This document shows positions 25,401 through 35,082 of a stretch of DNA of 64,000 nt, in pieces (position 1 is the stretch's first letter; every line of letters starts with the position of its first letter). The DNA lies in assembly GCA_907163375.1 (NCBI GenBank), contig CAJQUW010005784.1, positions 1-64,000 of the forward strand. The letters run 5' to 3'. The stretch comes from Prostheceraeus crozeri (lineage: Eukaryota > Platyhelminthes > Polycladida > Euryleptidae). Position numbers and translations under genes: made by a program. The notes under the pieces are model-generated. The model was not told the DNA's origin. It did no database searches and saw only the letters and a program-made list of their open reading frames with translations.

Positions 25401-27414
25401 CATTGACTTATTCTAAATGCCAGCTGTCATTGAAACTCGTGCTCATAAGCTCAATTTATGTCTTCTGTTTGTAATAGAAAGACTAGATACATAGGCTATC
25501 ATGAAGAGAAAGGCATTTTAACTTAGGTGATGGAGTGAATATCGATTATACTTGGAAAAGTATTCTTTTAGCTCTATGACTCGTAGATGTCAATGGTTGA
25601 AGTGCTAATCATTTCTTCTGTCGATAGCGGTTGATAGTATTGTTCTTGCTTTCATGTTGTCCCACTCTGTGTTCGAAGGCTTACAAGAGTTAATTTTTTT
25701 TACATCAACACAAATCGAGAAAAACTTGTCGAAGTACTTTGTATTTGCAGATTTTTCAACTGAAAGGATCGAAATTGAATTTTTATAGACATGGCCAACT
25801 CAAGGAAATCATGGAAGTTTCAATGATAGAGATCAATAATTATATCGTTGTGAACTTTTTGCTGAGTGATTTATGTTTCCTTGTTACATTTTTGGCTCGA
25901 TCAGTAGTTCCCCTCTCCTATACCGTACATACTATATAGCCGATCGCTATAAAATTTCATAGCTAATTACTCGACCATCTAAATCAAGTTTTTTAATTGG
26001 AACGGTAGTTTCGGAATAACAGAGGACTACGTAGACATACCAATTAAAGACTGTGTTGCAAAAAGCTCATGACGATCGATTTATGTAAACATTCTATGAG
26101 AAGGATGTCTGGCTTGGGGTTATTTAAAATTATAGGCCGATTACAGCTTGCTCGTAGAAATTCTACATGCCGGTGCATTCAAAAATTCTCTAATTCTGAA
26201 ACTGCCCCTCCAATTCAAATGAAGTGGATTGTAGTGGATCAAAATTCTACTGGTTACACTCATAAAGGGCTGTAGGTTTCGCCTGCGGCGCTTATAAAAC
26301 ATCAAAGTTCTACTAATTGCACTCAGAAAGGGCTGTAGGTTTCGCTTGCGGAAAAATAAACATATATAATAAACATAAAAATTCCACTTGTTACACCAAA
26401 GGGTTGGAGATTTTGCCTGCGGTACTTTGCCTCAATATGGATGAGATCTAATTAATTATTATCTGTGGCCTTAATGCATTAATTATCAATGCTTTTATAG
26501 TCGCAGCATCGGGTATGTAGTGTATAGGAGCATAAAGATTTATAGCTATTTGAAAATGATATTTGGATTGCTTGTAGTCATATCAAAACTGAATGTGGGC
26601 CCCAGTAAAAGTAGCGCATGGGCCCACATAGAAGCGATCCTCCGGATTTTTTGTGACACCGCGTTCTCAATCCTGTAGATCCTCCTCAATACATGGGGCA
26701 TGCACAAAAGCAACGTGAACACACAAATTCAAGGCGTTGGCCAAGGTTCACAGTTGTTGGTTATGCCTGACATTACGTCTGTACTATCAGTTACTCTTGG
26801 TAAGAAACATAAATAATCTATGTATAGCAATTTGATTAAATGAATTAACTCATAAGTCCAGTCGAAAGGGTTAGTCTAGTAAAAAATGTCAGTAGACAAG
26901 ATACGGGACTTTTTGTGGTCGGTGGGAGGATTTCAAATTCAGCGATAATATGATGGCAATATAAATATCATGATATAGCATTTCTTCATTCCATTTTCTT
27001 AGTAAATCTACATTTAGCTTCGTCTTTGCATCGCTTTGCTCGCAGATTGACTGCTTATTTCTTCCTTAGTGTGAAGCATCGCATGCTTGATTGTGATTAG
27101 AAAATGGTAGATTTCCGAAACGAGAATAACATGGAAAGAAAGGGAAGTTTTCAAGTGAACGATCACTCACGTCAGGGATACTTTTCACTATATAGGTTTT
27201 GGAGAGTGGGTATTTCTCCTAGACTATCACAACCGTCATGTTTCTAAAATGTTCGAAGAAATATGAAAACGACTAAGATTGTAAGGAAAATTGTTGCTTA
27301 TTACTGCTTTGCCACTTCTGTTACTACTATCATTTGAAACAAAGTAATCCATATGTAAGGCCTAAATTTTAAATTGGAATGTAATGTAATCATTATTTTT
27401 TAACATCAGCTTTC

Positions 27415-27449
<35 letters not shown>

Positions 27450-28999
27450 AAACTTCGAAGATTCGGGTACCATAGTCACAACACTGTCATGGTTTTCATC
27501 TGCAATCAATTGCGTGAAATCGCTTTGTCTCTGTGTCATTGATAAATTAGTTTCATTGTCAAAATGCTTTGATTATGTATGAGCTTGAAATCTTGATGGC
27601 ATCAATGCAGAAAGCAGTACCGTTTTTGTTACATTGTCATCGCAAAAAAGTAATGAATGGTAGTCCACATGGCACATTCTTCTTATTATATACATATATT
27701 TGTGCCATTTTAGTGACTTCTTTTTGTGCGCTTTAAATAAATTAATTTCTTTCCATTTTCAGTCAACCGCAACTCCTTTTCTGAAATCAGTTACATCATT
27801 GGTCAGAAGAGATCTCTCAAAACTTGATCTGAACAAGAAATCTACTACAAAAACCATGGAAACAGACGGCTCTATAAGGGGACAGAAATCACAAACAGAA
27901 GTAGAAATGAAACAAAGCAATCAAAAGGTGAATACTAGAGTTACAATGCTTTAAGTAATTTAACTATCTTATCTTAATTTCCGGAATGTTTTTTGTTGAC
28001 ATTGAAATAGCTTAGATGTTTTCTTACCGCAAATATTGCTTTAACCTTATCCACTCTAGCAAAGATGCACGGGAACACGAATAGAACATAAACACACACG
28101 TGTTCTGGTTCAAGAGTTATATCGTGTTCCTTTACATGAATTCACTATTTTGTTGTCAGTTTTGCGATGTAATTTTGTACTTGTGGGATGCTGTTCCTTA
28201 AACCTGCAATTAATTATAGATAAAGGATTAACTTGGAAAATATATAAGCATTAATTTAATGTTTTGAAATTGTTTAAAGCATCATTAATTATTTTGATAT
28301 CTTTCGTTACAAGCATTAGGCCATGTAAGAAAAACGATACAAAAATGTATATTGCAAGCTTGTATATGTTTGTCTACATGGTACGCTACAAAGTGTGACT
28401 GAAAGTCGTTCAATTGAACTAGTTCGCGACATTCGTGAACTTGAGCTGAACGGCGTTCGCATTTTATGGAGAACAGCGGGAATAGGACGTCCCGTCCCCA
28501 ATGTTTCACTTGAAGTTTTCAAATCCAAGTGTCAGATACCTGACACTCTTGATTATTCACGTGCACAACACTGAATTCCTAGATCTCTACAGATGTTGAT
28601 AGACGCTGTGACCTTGTGGTAGAGTTTTCGCTCTGCGTCCAGGAGACATTGGTTCAAACTTTGGTCCTGGTCAAACCTAAGGCTTTTAAATAGGTACACT
28701 GTGCATTCTTGCTAAAAACTCAACACAAAAAGAAACTCACCGCGTGCCTAATGTGCCTCCGAGTATAGACAAAATTCTTTTGCTTTTTTCTGGTACAATA
28801 ATTGCGAGCACTCAGATGAATGTAGCATGACTGAATGTATTGACTTTTATGGTCGTCCACCTTTAATTCATGTATTTCCGCAAATGTCTTAATCATTCGA
28901 TGATGTTGAGTACATTATTAATATCTGTTTCAGAGACCGAAGCGGAAAATGCCACGTGGAACTTCTTCTTCTCCCGATGCAAAAAGGAAGAAATGCTAA
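16499..28999 (+). CDS. Predicted host gene, three phase-0 exons, small basic nuclear-type protein
   Basis: Exon A 16499-16675 starts at an ATG and ends at GAA|GTAAG. Exon C 27763-27927 lies between CATTTTCAG and AAG|GTGAAT. Exon D 28934-28999 follows TCTGTTTCAG and ends in TAA. All three are whole-codon exons (59, 55 and 22 codons), so they join in frame to about 135 residues; further exons may exist in the 11-kb intron. The product is basic and Ser/Thr/Lys-rich (TRSRSTIKRFSLKSAE early; RPKRKMP and DAKRKKC at the end, which look like nuclear localisation signals). There is no membrane segment and no enzyme motif. I do not recognise the family; a chromatin- or cell-division-associated disordered protein is possible but unproven. 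An AATAAA lies 206 bp past the stop. Confidence 0.5.
16925..17000 (+). pseudogene. Duplicated copy of the 3' part of exon A
   Basis: From 16925 the sequence repeats the end of exon A (GTGCAGAA, then CAACCGGCGCC and CAGCAATCAGTAATGGAT) and ends in CAG|GTAAGC, a good donor. In the copy, the frame matching exon A is closed just upstream, and no acceptor gives a whole-codon exon, so splicing it in would shift the frame. It looks like a tandem duplication that is now a pseudo-exon. A diverged alternative exon is the other possibility. Confidence 0.5.
18050..20110 (-). mobile_element. LINE (CR1/Jockey-like group), 5'-truncated and broken
   Basis: Reading on the minus strand, an endonuclease part (VIAGDFN near 19830, SPTHKDSILDKV near 19750) is followed by a reverse transcriptase. 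The RT shows HLNPRKSVGHDGIPPRLAKE, a LISLDISTAFDRLYHHSL-type catalytic block, SGVPQG near 18850 and KYADDVIVV near 18770. The tail continues to a stop at 18100. The copy carries a frameshift near 18810, an in-frame TAA at 18418-18420 and further stops in the endonuclease part, so it is inactive. No ORF1 is recognised. It lies antisense in the long intron of the host gene. The clade is judged only from the overall look of the RT. Confidence 0.85.
21955..22110. repeat. CAGGGTTCC / GTCAGGG interspersed repeat fragment
   Basis: CAGGGTTCCTACCC is followed by repeated GGGAAATGTCAGGGAAATGG, GACACCTGGAAAAGTCA and ATGTCAGGGAAAG words. Repeats of this style (poly-purine, TCAGGGAAT words, CAGGG end) are common dispersed DNA-transposon remnants in animal genomes. 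The boundaries are approximate and the family is not assigned. Confidence 0.4.
25180..25237. repeat. Perfect 17-bp inverted repeat with an inner palindrome
   Basis: AAATGTATCATACAGAA (25180-25196) pairs exactly with TTCTGTATGATACATTT (25221-25237). The centre contains CCGTAGTCGACTACGG, itself a perfect 16-bp palindrome. The whole forms a near-continuous hairpin of more than 50 nt, most likely a miniature foldback element. Confidence 0.85.
26230..26425 (+). repeat. Three diverged tandem copies
   Basis: The words TTCTACTGGTTACACTC, AAAGGGCTGTAGGTTTCG and CCTGCGG recur in order at about 26240, 26305 and 26385. The third copy is the most diverged (GGGTTGGAGATTTTGCC). Old minisatellite; no coding potential. 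Confidence 0.65.
27416..27446. repeat. (AT)n microsatellite
   Basis: About 15 AT units. Unlike the tracts at 5143 and 11722, it lacks the GGGCGCGAGT flank. Confidence 0.9.
28604..28740 (+). mobile_element. tRNA-derived SINE, diverged
   Basis: The head GCTGTGACCTTGTGGTAGAG (from 28605) carries an A-box-like TGTGGTAGAG. GGTTCAAAC at 28651-28659 matches a pol III B box, with tRNA-like spacing of about 33 bp between the boxes. TTGGTCCTGGTC follows. Pairing of the tRNA arms is poor, so this is a SINE head, not a tRNA gene. The right boundary is uncertain. It lies in the intron before the last exon of the host gene. Confidence 0.55.
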
Positions 29000-29204
29000 A
29001 AATGCTGAACATCTTAAAAAAGGATCTTTTATCAGATAGAAAAGGAATTGCTCTCAAATGCAGACATTGGCTAACATTGATGTAACCCAGTATCATATCC
29101 AATTAACATTTCGTATTCGAGGAAGTATTCATTGACTTTGCGAATCGTTGTCATCAGATGTTCTAAATTATCGCTTTCTTCAATGTTAACTCCAATTCGC
29201 ATGA

Positions 29205-29210
29205 AATAAA
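29205..29210 (+). terminator. AATAAA polyadenylation signal of the host gene
   Basis: This AATAAA lies 206 bp after the TAA of the last predicted exon. It is consistent with the 3' end of the gene, though an AATAAA this AT-rich could be chance. Confidence 0.35.
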
Positions 29211-31353
29211 ATTAGACTGACTTGTTATGATAAGAATCCTCCGTCGATGGAATTGATTTAACATCGCATGTTTTCGGAACCTGTCGCAAATTCTTCAATT
29301 GACTCATGAGAATAGTGATGATGTACGGAAATTGAATGTTCGGTTTCGTAAAGAATGCCATGCGAAGGAGAGTAATGAAGAAATGGAGGAAGCTTGTGAT
29401 TCATCATCTTCCATTTTAGCATCGTGATTTTATACGAGAAAATTGTAATTTGTTTAGAAAATATCCGGTGATAGTTGTTGCTATCATGTTGTGAGTGACT
29501 GAAAGTTAGTTTACATTCTCATTAAAAGTAGATGACCAAAATGTGGTAGATGACCGAAGAGCTTTTTTATTTACTTTTCGCTGACTCCTGCTAATTGTCT
29601 AATACGTCTAATAAAAAATTTCACAAAGTTGTGTTTTGTCTGGTTTTATGAAGCAATAATGTCTTAAGCTCGAATCGAGACTTAGATTAAAGTATTTGCA
29701 ATTGTTTTTATAGATAACCGAAAAGCGTGATTGAACTATATGAACATTCCAAAATCGGACTACAGTCGATAGTAGAATGCTATCATTATCAATACTGGGC
29801 TTTTTAAATCTATAGGCCTTTGCTTGCTCGTTATATGTAGCGTCATACTTTTAGAACAGAGCAGGAAAATCGAAAACATCTTCCCAACACTCAGGTCGAG
29901 GATTATTTTACTTTAAAAGGAGTAAGACATTCTGACGGCAGCCATCGACCTTGAGAAAGCGCTATGAATATCGAAATCCCTTCAAATGTGCTTCTTTCTT
30001 TTGGACGTAAAATAATAAGTTCAACCTTTGTAAACTTAGGGAAATTTTTCTTTGATCTTTCTGCTTTTTGAAACATGATCTCTTGCTAATATGCTTGATC
30101 TGAATGATTTAGCATAAGTTGCATTACTTGAGATGTTTTACAACCTCAACGATTTCATGTGACTTCGACTTACTGGTAGGCCCTTATTTGATGATCCTAT
30201 CCTTGCGGGAACGTCGCTCACTAATATCAAGAGATTATCTGGTGAGTTAGCGATTTTGTGGCTAAGTTTGTTTTGTGCTCAATTTTGTAATAAAATTTTC
30301 GCAAGATGTGAAAGTCGCCTTTATTATTTTTAGAAATGCGTCTAAAATCCAAAAGCGGTAGGTGCGGCGAGCATGTTGCTGTAACTAATTGATAGATGTT
30401 TGGTAATTTGAGCTGAATTTTCGCCAACTGACGAAATAGTGAATATTGTAGCAACTTATTAGCAGTAAGTAGTAATGTTTGTAAATTAACTTCATATGAA
30501 AATACATTGTACACTCGGTCTGATATGTTGAAAGGGACTTTTTTGAATTTATGAAAGTTTAAACTAAAAAATTATTTATCTTTCATAAATGTCGCAGTAG
30601 ATACTTTGAAATGATTCAAATATTTGTTATTACTGTAAATTATTGAATGTCAGGAGATGTTATGCAAATTGATATAAGCAGATTCTCATGTTTCTCAACA
30701 TTATGGAAGCTAGTCAAACTATACTTATTTGATAGACAGAGCTAGATTAGTCACGAGTGTGCAATGGCAAGAGGGTGAGGGAGAAAGTAGAGTCTCGGAG
30801 AACAGTAGAGGCGGATTACTAGAGAAAATAACTGTCAAAAGATAAGTCGGCTTGGAGCGCAAATTCGCGAATGGTCGGTGGCGAACAATTAGCCTATGAC
30901 TGAACTATAGCATGATGCAGGTGACATCCACCAGCTTTTCGCAAGATTCGTTGCCACAGGGATGGTGCTTAACAGTTGAGCATATGCTTCATAAAGCAGC
31001 ATGCAATTGAAATTGTCGCCGAGTGCCACGAATGTCTAGAACGCATTTGTTACTATTTGTATTCAGCAATCATGGGTATATGCAATGCATGCCTCAATTG
31101 ACTTCATTTAAACCTTAATTTGGTAATTTGACTAAAGATGAAGCTGTTAGTTTATTTCTTAATTGTCTATTGTAACAAAATGCATCACAATAGACGCTCG
31201 GTAAAGTTCGCATTACCGGTATATTATGAAAATGAATCAAGTCGACCGTTTTGACCTCCCTTGGTATTACTAGGAATATTTTGAGCTCGATCGGTGCTAC
31301 TAGAATATTGATTATTTGAACTGAATTAAAAAAATTGGTTCAAAGTCAAAGTT
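29211..31353. other. Intergenic, nothing recognised
   Basis: The segment is AT-rich with only short open frames. I see no exon, RNA gene or element. It ends at the Polinton target site. Confidence 0.5.
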
Positions 31354-31359
31354 CACAGC
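31354..31359. repeat. Target-site duplication, left copy (CACAGC)
   Basis: CACAGC directly precedes the left terminus AGTAGTAAG. The same 6 bp follow the right terminus at 52849-52854. Six bases is the duplication size known for Polintons. Confidence 0.95.
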
Positions 31360-32625
31360 AGTAGTAAGAAAACGGCGAACACTCGACCGGCGCGCCCCCC
31401 CCCTCTGGAACGACAGAGGTTGTGGTCGGCCGCCGTGGTGCTTCGAGTCTGACTCCCCCCCCCTCTGGAACGACAGAGGTCTGTCGTGGTGTGCCGGCCA
31501 AGTTGGTCCGAAAGGTTCCCTGACGTCCCCCCCTCGATAAAACGACAGAGTGTCGTGGTGGACTTGGGCGACCGCCAGGTTTTGTCTTGAGTCTATAGTG
31601 TGTTATGATTTTCGTGAAATCTGATGAATGTTGGGTTGCAACTGGGATGTTTCGAGTGGAAGCAGTGCTCGGATGGGAAAACGGAGGCCAGATTCGGATT
31701 CAGCGTGAAATTCTGCATCGGTATGGTGAGTTTCAAGTCAATCGGAGAGAAAAAGTTTCGCTGACGTCCCCCCCTCAGCACCGACCTTCCAACTTTGCTT
31801 CTAGTGGACGGATTTTGTCGTGCCATAGCTCGTTTGAAAGCTAAGAGTAAGACAAATTCACTGAAAGAATCGGCTTGTTCATATCTGTCTTCGTTTAGAT
31901 GTGAGACGCCATTTAAGATTTTGGGAGATTGTCGAAAAACGACAGAGTTAGAATTTTGGACGTTTTGGGCTGTAGCTTCAAAACGAAGCATCGGATGGGA
32001 AAACGGATTTCAGATTTGGATTCAGCGTGAAATTCTGCATCGGTATGGTGAGTTTCAAGTCAATCGGAGAGAAAAAGTTTCGCTGACGTCCCCCCCCTCG
32101 GCACCGACCTTCTAACTTTGCTTCTAGTGGACGGATTTTGTCGTGCAATAGCTCATTTGAAAGCTAAGAGTGAGACAAATTCACTGAAAGAATCGGCTTG
32201 TTCATATCTGTCTTCGTTTAGATGTGAGACGCCATTTAAGATTTTGGGACATTGGCGAAAAACGACAGAGTTAGAATTTGGGACGTTTTGGGCTGTAGCT
32301 TCAAAACGAAGCATCGGATGGGAAAACGGATTTCAGATTCGGATTCAGCGTGAAATTCTGCATCGGTATGGTGAGTTTCAAGTCAATCGGAGAGAAAAAG
32401 TTTCGCTGACGTCCCCCCCCCCTCGGCGCCGACCTTCCAACTTTGCTTCTAGTGGACGGATTTTGTCGTACCATAGCTCATTTGAAAGCTAAGAGTGAGA
32501 CAAATTCACTGAAAGAATCGGCTTGTTCATATCTGCCTTCGTTTAGATGTGAGACGCCATTTAAGATTTTGGGAGATTGTCGAAAAACGACAGAGTTAGA
32601 ATTTTGGACGTTTTGGGCTGTAGCA
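31360..32625. repeat. Left terminal inverted repeat with ~324-bp tandem subrepeats
   Basis: The outer ~660 bp match the right terminus in reverse. They include C-rich blocks (CCCCCCCCCTCTGGAACGAC) repeated near 31390, 31455 and 31530. Behind them a ~324-bp unit starting CTTCTAGTGGACGGATTTTG is repeated from 31799, 32122 and 32447, each with a poly-C tract (GACGTCCCCCCC). The right end has only the outermost unit, so the left end has expanded. Confidence 0.9.
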
Positions 32626-32669
32626 TTCGCCGCCAACTTGATATTATTGAGGAGTACGTGACATTAAAT

Positions 32670-32978
32670 ATGGACATTCCTACTCCTCTTGATCAAGAGT
32701 GGAAGGCGAGAGATGACAAGGATACTCCCTATAGAAAGATTTGGGATGGTAATCACATTTGCCTACCGGTATCACATTGGTGTAGTTATTATAAAAAGGA
32801 TGGAGATCAATCAATACCCATCAGATGTGATGAGCTCGGAGAAGGTACTTGGGATATCCTTTTCAAAGTGAATGGGCTATATTATGGTCGACACAAGGAT
32901 AATAAAATAATCTCTCTCTCTCCATGCATATGGAATCCATCCTATATATTCCAAAACCACCCAACGTGGATGACATAA
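32670..32978 (+). CDS. Polinton ORF, unknown function
   Basis: A 102-aa frame from an ATG just inside the left repeat. It is mixed in charge, with several Trp and Cys (VSHWCSYYKKDG, ELGEGTWDILFKVNGLYYG), which suggests a folded domain, but I recognise no family. A second frame (32924-33067) on the same strand reads as a small Lys-rich peptide ending SKRKSKKENY, and the two overlap, so at most one of them is likely to be used over the shared part. Position near the terminus fits accessory cargo. Confidence 0.35.
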   Translation: MDIPTPLDQEWKARDDKDTPYRKIWDGNHICLPVSHWCSYYKKDGDQSIPIRCDELGEGTWDILFKVNGLYYGRHKDNKIISLSPCIWNPSYIFQNHPTWMT

Positions 32979-33101
32979 TTGATCAAATCCTTAACAGCAG
33001 TGGTACGAAGCGCAAGTCGGAGAAGAATGCTGCATCAAAACGCAAATCAAAGAAGGAGAATTACTAGTCCTTTCCTAACTCTACTCTATGACAATTCGCT
33101 T

Positions 33102-33227
33102 ATGTGCTTTGAGTGTCGTAGACGTGGTCTTATTAGATACATTTTACTTCTTCGTTGCCATCATATCATTTGTGTATTTTGTCGTGAAAAGCATCGATGT
33201 AATTCTTCATTTTGTAATATGTTATAG
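33102..33227 (+). CDS. RING-like zinc-binding fragment
   Basis: A short frame with MCFECRRRGL, then LRCHHIICVFC and REKHRC, then SSFC. The CxxC...CxHxxxCxxC spacing is that of a compact RING-type cross-brace. A clearer RING protein lies 1.1 kb further on (34308-34634), so the element seems to carry two. The start is uncertain; it may be the end of a longer broken gene. Confidence 0.3.
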   Translation: MCFECRRRGLIRYILLLRCHHIICVFCREKHRCNSSFCNML

Positions 33228-33264
33228 AACGTTTCCTTAGATGTGTAAATTTCCGTTTTAGGCT

Positions 33265-33810
33265 TCTATCATCATTTTTATGGATTGTGAGGGTGAACCT
33301 GTACAAGAGCTCAGTGCTATTGCTATGAACAATTGAACATATCAGATTGTTAGTGTCTATCATCAACATGCCAACTGCAATCCCAATGTTGATCAATGCG
33401 CGAGAAAACACATTCATGGACTTAATCTGAAATATTTGCAAGACTATGGCTTTTCTTGTGAGACTGCTCTTCTTATTGACTTTAAACGATGGTTAGCTGC
33501 TTTCAATGTTATACGCATCTTTTGTAATAATCCTGGTAAGGAGAGGAAAGTATTTCCCGATCTAATCATTGATGATATTTTGCTCCCACCTTGGGATAGT
33601 AGAGTGAATCAACACTACCATGAAGTCACGAAACGTTTTAAGGATTTGTGCGTTCCTATTTTGTCTGTTCGTTGTAGTAGCTACGTTCATAACCAATGCT
33701 TCTTTCCTCCTTACCTCAACACTGCCAAAGTCCTGTATGGTTATCATTGCTCGCTGTATGATAGTTACCACCTGTATCTATTTTATCTCTTTCAAACCAT
33801 TGATTTATAA
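33265..33810 (+). pseudogene. DEDD-type exonuclease-like gene, broken
   Basis: The order of motifs recalls a DnaQ/RNase T-like 3'-5' exonuclease found in some mobile elements: FMDCEGEPVQELSAI (first acidic motif, D-x-E) near 33270, then HIHGLNLKYLQDYGF near 33410, then a PPWDSRVNQHYHEV block near 33590. It ends in a YGYHCSLYDSYHLYLFY segment. The similarity is to a family remembered by pattern, not checked by search. It is a fossil gene with at least one break. It sits between the left repeat and the capsid/packaging block. Confidence 0.45.
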
Positions 33811-33894
33811 TGCATGCTTGTTACCGTTATTCAATAAATGTTACTATGAGAAGAGTTGTTTTCATGCAATGGATGGGTTAGATAAAGGGCGATC

Positions 33895-34305
33895 ATGTCT
33901 TTCTCAAACGACTGCGGAACATTACATTTTCATAGGCAAAGTTTAAAAGGAGCTGTTCAAGATTATGTGATAAAATTTCATAAAGATGAGACCGACATCG
34001 AAGCAGTGGTCGATGATGCCAGCACTCTATTTCTAGAGTTAATGAATACATTCTCTGATTGCATTATCATGGCGCGATTAGTTGCGAAAATTAAGTTTAG
34101 TCATTTTGGAAAGCAAGAGGTGGAAAGTCGCTCTTTCCATTTTGCTTCTTACTCAATGGAAGTGGTAGATCACCCCCAAGAATTTTTTAAACGACATATG
34201 ATAAAAATTTCTGAACGTCTTAACGCATTTAACCATCATGGTAGCAGTCTAGTGATTGAAGCGATTTCAGATATTCACATTCAACTTTCCATAAAGAAAA
34301 ATTGA
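33895..34305 (+). CDS. Stand-alone protein related to the N-terminal module of Polinton polymerase
   Basis: A 136-aa protein. Its central and C-terminal part (HMIKISERLNAFNHHGSSLV, then IEAISDIHIQLS) has the same pattern as the polymerase N-terminal region of this element (NIDKFNERDSGLVFDGIQTA, then IIKITLL). The front (QDYVIKFHKDETDIEAVVDD) matches the relic at 57687-58071 in element 2. It therefore appears to be a detached paralogue of the domain that precedes the exonuclease in this polymerase family. Its role is unknown; a DNA-terminus or polymerase partner function would be inference. Its stop overlaps the start region of the next gene. Confidence 0.5.
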   Translation: MSFSNDCGTLHFHRQSLKGAVQDYVIKFHKDETDIEAVVDDASTLFLELMNTFSDCIIMARLVAKIKFSHFGKQEVESRSFHFASYSMEVVDHPQEFFKRHMIKISERLNAFNHHGSSLVIEAISDIHIQLSIKKN

Positions 34306-34307
34306 AA

Positions 34308-34634
34308 ATGCAGTGGTACTTGATTGTAGCACAACTGGTTTTCGAGCTATGTCTGCTCACTCTCGAAGTATATTCCTTCTGTACATGTGTCTATTATTTA
34401 GAAAAGGCTAGCAAATTCATATCTTCAAAAAGACTTGCTATAGACATCATCAGTAACGGTGAAACTATGTGTTGTGATGTATGTAAGCGAAAGGATGGAA
34501 ATGAAAAGCGCATCTTCAAGAGATGTAAGCATGCTTTTTGTCAACGCTGTTTCGTAAGTAATTGCATTCAACTTTGCAAATGTAGCCACTGTGATATTGC
34601 TCATTTCGAGTGTCACTTATGTCGCAATAGTTAG
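34308..34634 (+). CDS. Membrane-anchored RING finger protein
   Basis: About 108 aa from ATG (MQWYL). Residues 1-32 form one hydrophobic segment (YLIVAQLVFELCLLTLEVYS), a signal anchor. The C-terminal half holds a C3HC4-type RING: CDVC, KRCKHAFCQRC and CKCSHC. RING proteins with this spacing are usually E3 ubiquitin ligases, so it may modify host membrane or immune proteins. It starts 3 nt after the preceding stop, and the packaging genes follow on the same strand. Membrane RING proteins are known in large DNA viruses; in a Polinton it is accessory cargo. Confidence 0.65.
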   Translation: MQWYLIVAQLVFELCLLTLEVYSFCTCVYYLEKASKFISSKRLAIDIISNGETMCCDVCKRKDGNEKRIFKRCKHAFCQRCFVSNCIQLCKCSHCDIAHFECHLCRNS

Positions 34635-34700
34635 TACCTATGCAAATGTGGTAAAGATAGATTTTAGCAAAGACTAACACGGAAAATGGCGAAACGTTAA

Positions 34701-35051
34701 ATGACGAAACGTAAAAGTCAAAAGTCTTCAAAGTTTTCTTCAGCCATTCAAGCTCTCCAACGAATGAAAGCAAATCAGCGATACAATGCTATACGACATG
34801 CTAACGATAAATTCATTCGTGAAATTATTTCTCATGTCAGAAAGTTGAGGACGAAGAAATTAGCACCAAAACAACGAAAATTACTTAAGCGATATGCTAC
34901 GAAATTGCGTTTCATCTCCAATCCTGAAGTCACCCTTCAAAGAAAGAGGAAAACTCTAACACAAAAGGGCGGTTTCCTTTCAGCAATACTTCCGATGCTA
35001 GCTCCTGTCGTGGGTAACCTATTGGGTAATATCTTTGACTCTAAGCGTTAA
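34701..35051 (+). CDS. Small Polinton virion-type protein (basic, GGFL motif)
   Basis: 116 aa, strongly basic. The front is Lys/Arg-rich (TKRKSQKSSKFSSAIQAL; KLRTKKLAPKQRKLLKRY). The tail after a KRKTLTQKGGF motif is a hydrophobic glycine-rich segment (LSAILPMLAPVVGNLLG). A basic protein ending in an amphipathic or membrane-active peptide after a GG motif is a recurrent Polinton gene next to the packaging ATPase. The GG could be a cleavage site for the element's adenain-like protease, as in adenovirus precursor proteins. It overlaps the beginning of the ATPase reading frame. Confidence 0.6.
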   Translation: MTKRKSQKSSKFSSAIQALQRMKANQRYNAIRHANDKFIREIISHVRKLRTKKLAPKQRKLLKRYATKLRFISNPEVTLQRKRKTLTQKGGFLSAILPMLAPVVGNLLGNIFDSKR

Positions 35052-35082
35052 TTATGCAAATGTTGAATCTCAAAGTATTAAA

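Larger units (their letters stand above)
20111..27762. other. Rest of the long intron: no gene seen
   Basis: No further exon or RNA gene was supported. The segment contains a Y-rich run of CTACTTTTTCCT words (21210-21290), a repeat-like segment at 21955-22110, a strong palindrome at 25180, a three-copy tandem repeat at 26230 and an (AT)n tract at 27416. Confidence 0.4.

Noticed and set aside
28604-28680. Possible tRNA gene
   Set aside because: A and B boxes are present but acceptor and anticodon stems do not pair; better explained as a SINE head.
31593-32661. Several 79-132-codon frames in the left terminal repeat, mirrored at 52132-52615
   Set aside because: They follow the ~324-bp terminal subrepeats in unrelated frames on both strands; no start or domain logic.
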